Position numbers and translations under genes: made by a program
Part shown: positions 5,091-5,768 of the stretch, one piece after another
How positions within the stretch are numbered: the first letter of the stretch is position 1
Layout of the letters: each line of letters starts with the position of its first letter
Source: Flavipsychrobacter stenotrophus
GTDB taxonomy: Bacteria; Bacteroidota; Bacteroidia; Chitinophagales; Chitinophagaceae
Assembly (NCBI GenBank): GCA_947379685.1
Contig: CANCOG010000336.1
Coordinates: 1-5,768 of the forward strand
Direction of reading: 5' to 3'
Length of the DNA stretch: 5,768 nt
The notes under the pieces: model-generated
What the model saw: the letters and a program-made list of their open reading frames with translations, nothing else
Database searches by the model: none
Told to the model about the DNA's origin: nothing

Positions 5091-5768
5091 CTATGCACGG
5101 AACCCCAGTGGTGCAAAAGAAGTTTGTTTCTTGAAAAAGTTAGAAAAATGGGCCACCTCATCAAATCCCAGACAATACGCAATCTCAGAAATATTCCAGT
5201 CGGTTTGCTTTAGCAGTATTTTTGCCTCCTGAACTATCCTGCCGCTGATAAAATCAGTCGTAGTTTTACCTGTATTTTCCTTCAAAACTTTATTCAGGTG
5301 GTTAACATGAACCGACAGCCGTTCTGCATAGTCCTTGGCGGTCCGCAGGTTAAGTTTCTGGTGCGGCGACTCAATCGGAAACTGACGCTCCAGCAACTCA
5401 ATGAATAAGGAAGATACCCGGGCGCCTGCATTGTGAGTAGGGTATAACGCCGTCACCGGCTGTAGCTTTTGTCCGTAATGGATCAGTTCGATCACATAGT
5501 TTCGTAGCAGGTCATATTTATAGGCGTAGTCCGACGATAGCTCCTTGTACATCTTATTGAAGATGAAATTGATCTCTCCTGCCTCCTCGTCCGAAAGTTG
5601 AAAAATTGGGTAACCACCAACCCTGAATATAGGCAGGTCGTCCAGCACAATACCGCTCTTCTCCTTTACCAGAAAATCATCAGTGAAAATACAAAAGTAC
5701 CCCGACTGGTTATCATCCTGAGGCAGCCAGTTATACGGCACTTTGGGCGTAGCAAACAACAAGGCATT
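5091..5768 (-). CDS. AraC-family transcriptional regulator (C-terminal 225 residues; N-terminus outside the window)
   Basis: The gene runs off the window edge. The frame is open through base 5768 and the visible protein begins N-A-L-L-F-A; the codon at 5762 is TTG inside the gene, not a start. Family members are usually about 280-300 residues, so some 60-75 N-terminal residues are missing. The visible N-terminal part (about 1-130) matches the end of an effector-sensing cupin-like domain, with PYNW near 11 and SGYFCIFTDDF near 22-32. The C-terminal part holds two helix-turn-helix motifs, about 143-167 (AKDYAERLSVHVNHLNKVLK) and 193-224, ending in the AraC signature region FSNFFKKQTSFAPLGFR. 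The C-terminus is complete. It probably senses a small ligand and activates transcription. It is in tandem with the SDR gene downstream, with a 21-bp direct repeat between them, so the SDR gene is the obvious candidate target. Confidence 0.93.
   Translation of the reverse strand, partial: NALLFATPKVPYNWLPQDDNQSGYFCIFTDDFLVKEKSGIVLDDLPIFRVGGYPIFQLSDEEAGEINFIFNKMYKELSSDYAYKYDLLRNYVIELIHYGQKLQPVTALYPTHNAGARVSSLFIELLERQFPIESPHQKLNLRTAKDYAERLSVHVNHLNKVLKENTGKTTTDFISGRIVQEAKILLKQTDWNISEIAYCLGFDEVAHFSNFFKKQTSFAPLGFRA

Noticed and set aside
4960..5232. 90-codon plus-strand frame with a GTG start containing a repeated NPLFA(K/N)F peptide
   Set aside because: The peptide repeat is just the 21-bp DNA repeat read in frame; the rest is antisense to the conserved AraC DNA-binding domain, so a real gene is unlikely.

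Overview
The window looks like ordinary chromosomal sequence from a member of the Bacteroidota, probably near the Chitinophagaceae. The evidence is that no start codon has a Shine-Dalgarno sequence, two starts (the glutamine amidotransferase and the SDR gene) follow short A-rich leaders, one intergenic region carries a TAnnTTTG -7 box, and the proteins read like Bacteroidota versions of their families. The lineage is inferred from sequence style, not from a search.

Layout: bases 25-2226 (+) encode the small-type PurL of purine synthesis. A 15-bp perfect hairpin follows (2259-2292), then an array of ten 7-bp units (2322-2391) that ends 7 bases before a stand-alone PabA/TrpG-type glutamine amidotransferase (2399-2965, +). 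Bases 2966-3206 lie between convergent genes and hold nested inverted repeats plus a two-copy CCTGAAAGG hairpin element that looks like a dispersed repeat. An MgtC/SapB-family membrane protein follows on the minus strand (3207-3842), with a candidate promoter at 3885-3892. The next 291 bases (3843-4133) contain three hairpins and a perfect palindrome. The minus strand then carries a short-chain dehydrogenase/reductase (4134-4898) and, upstream of it, the C-terminal 225 residues of an AraC-family regulator (5091-5768) whose N-terminus lies outside the window.

How the genes relate: PurL and the glutamine amidotransferase are both nitrogen-transfer enzymes of nucleotide or folate/tryptophan metabolism, but a strong hairpin separates them and neither has its partner subunits here. 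The AraC regulator and the SDR are in tandem. The 192-bp gap between them holds a 21-bp-period direct repeat, a geometry typical of AraC-family operators, so a local regulator-target pair is plausible. MgtC appears to be an independent unit.

No clearly new multi-gene system is visible. The parts most worth a second look are non-coding: the strict heptad array before pabA, the 21-bp repeat before the SDR gene, and the nested repeat element at 2981-3184.
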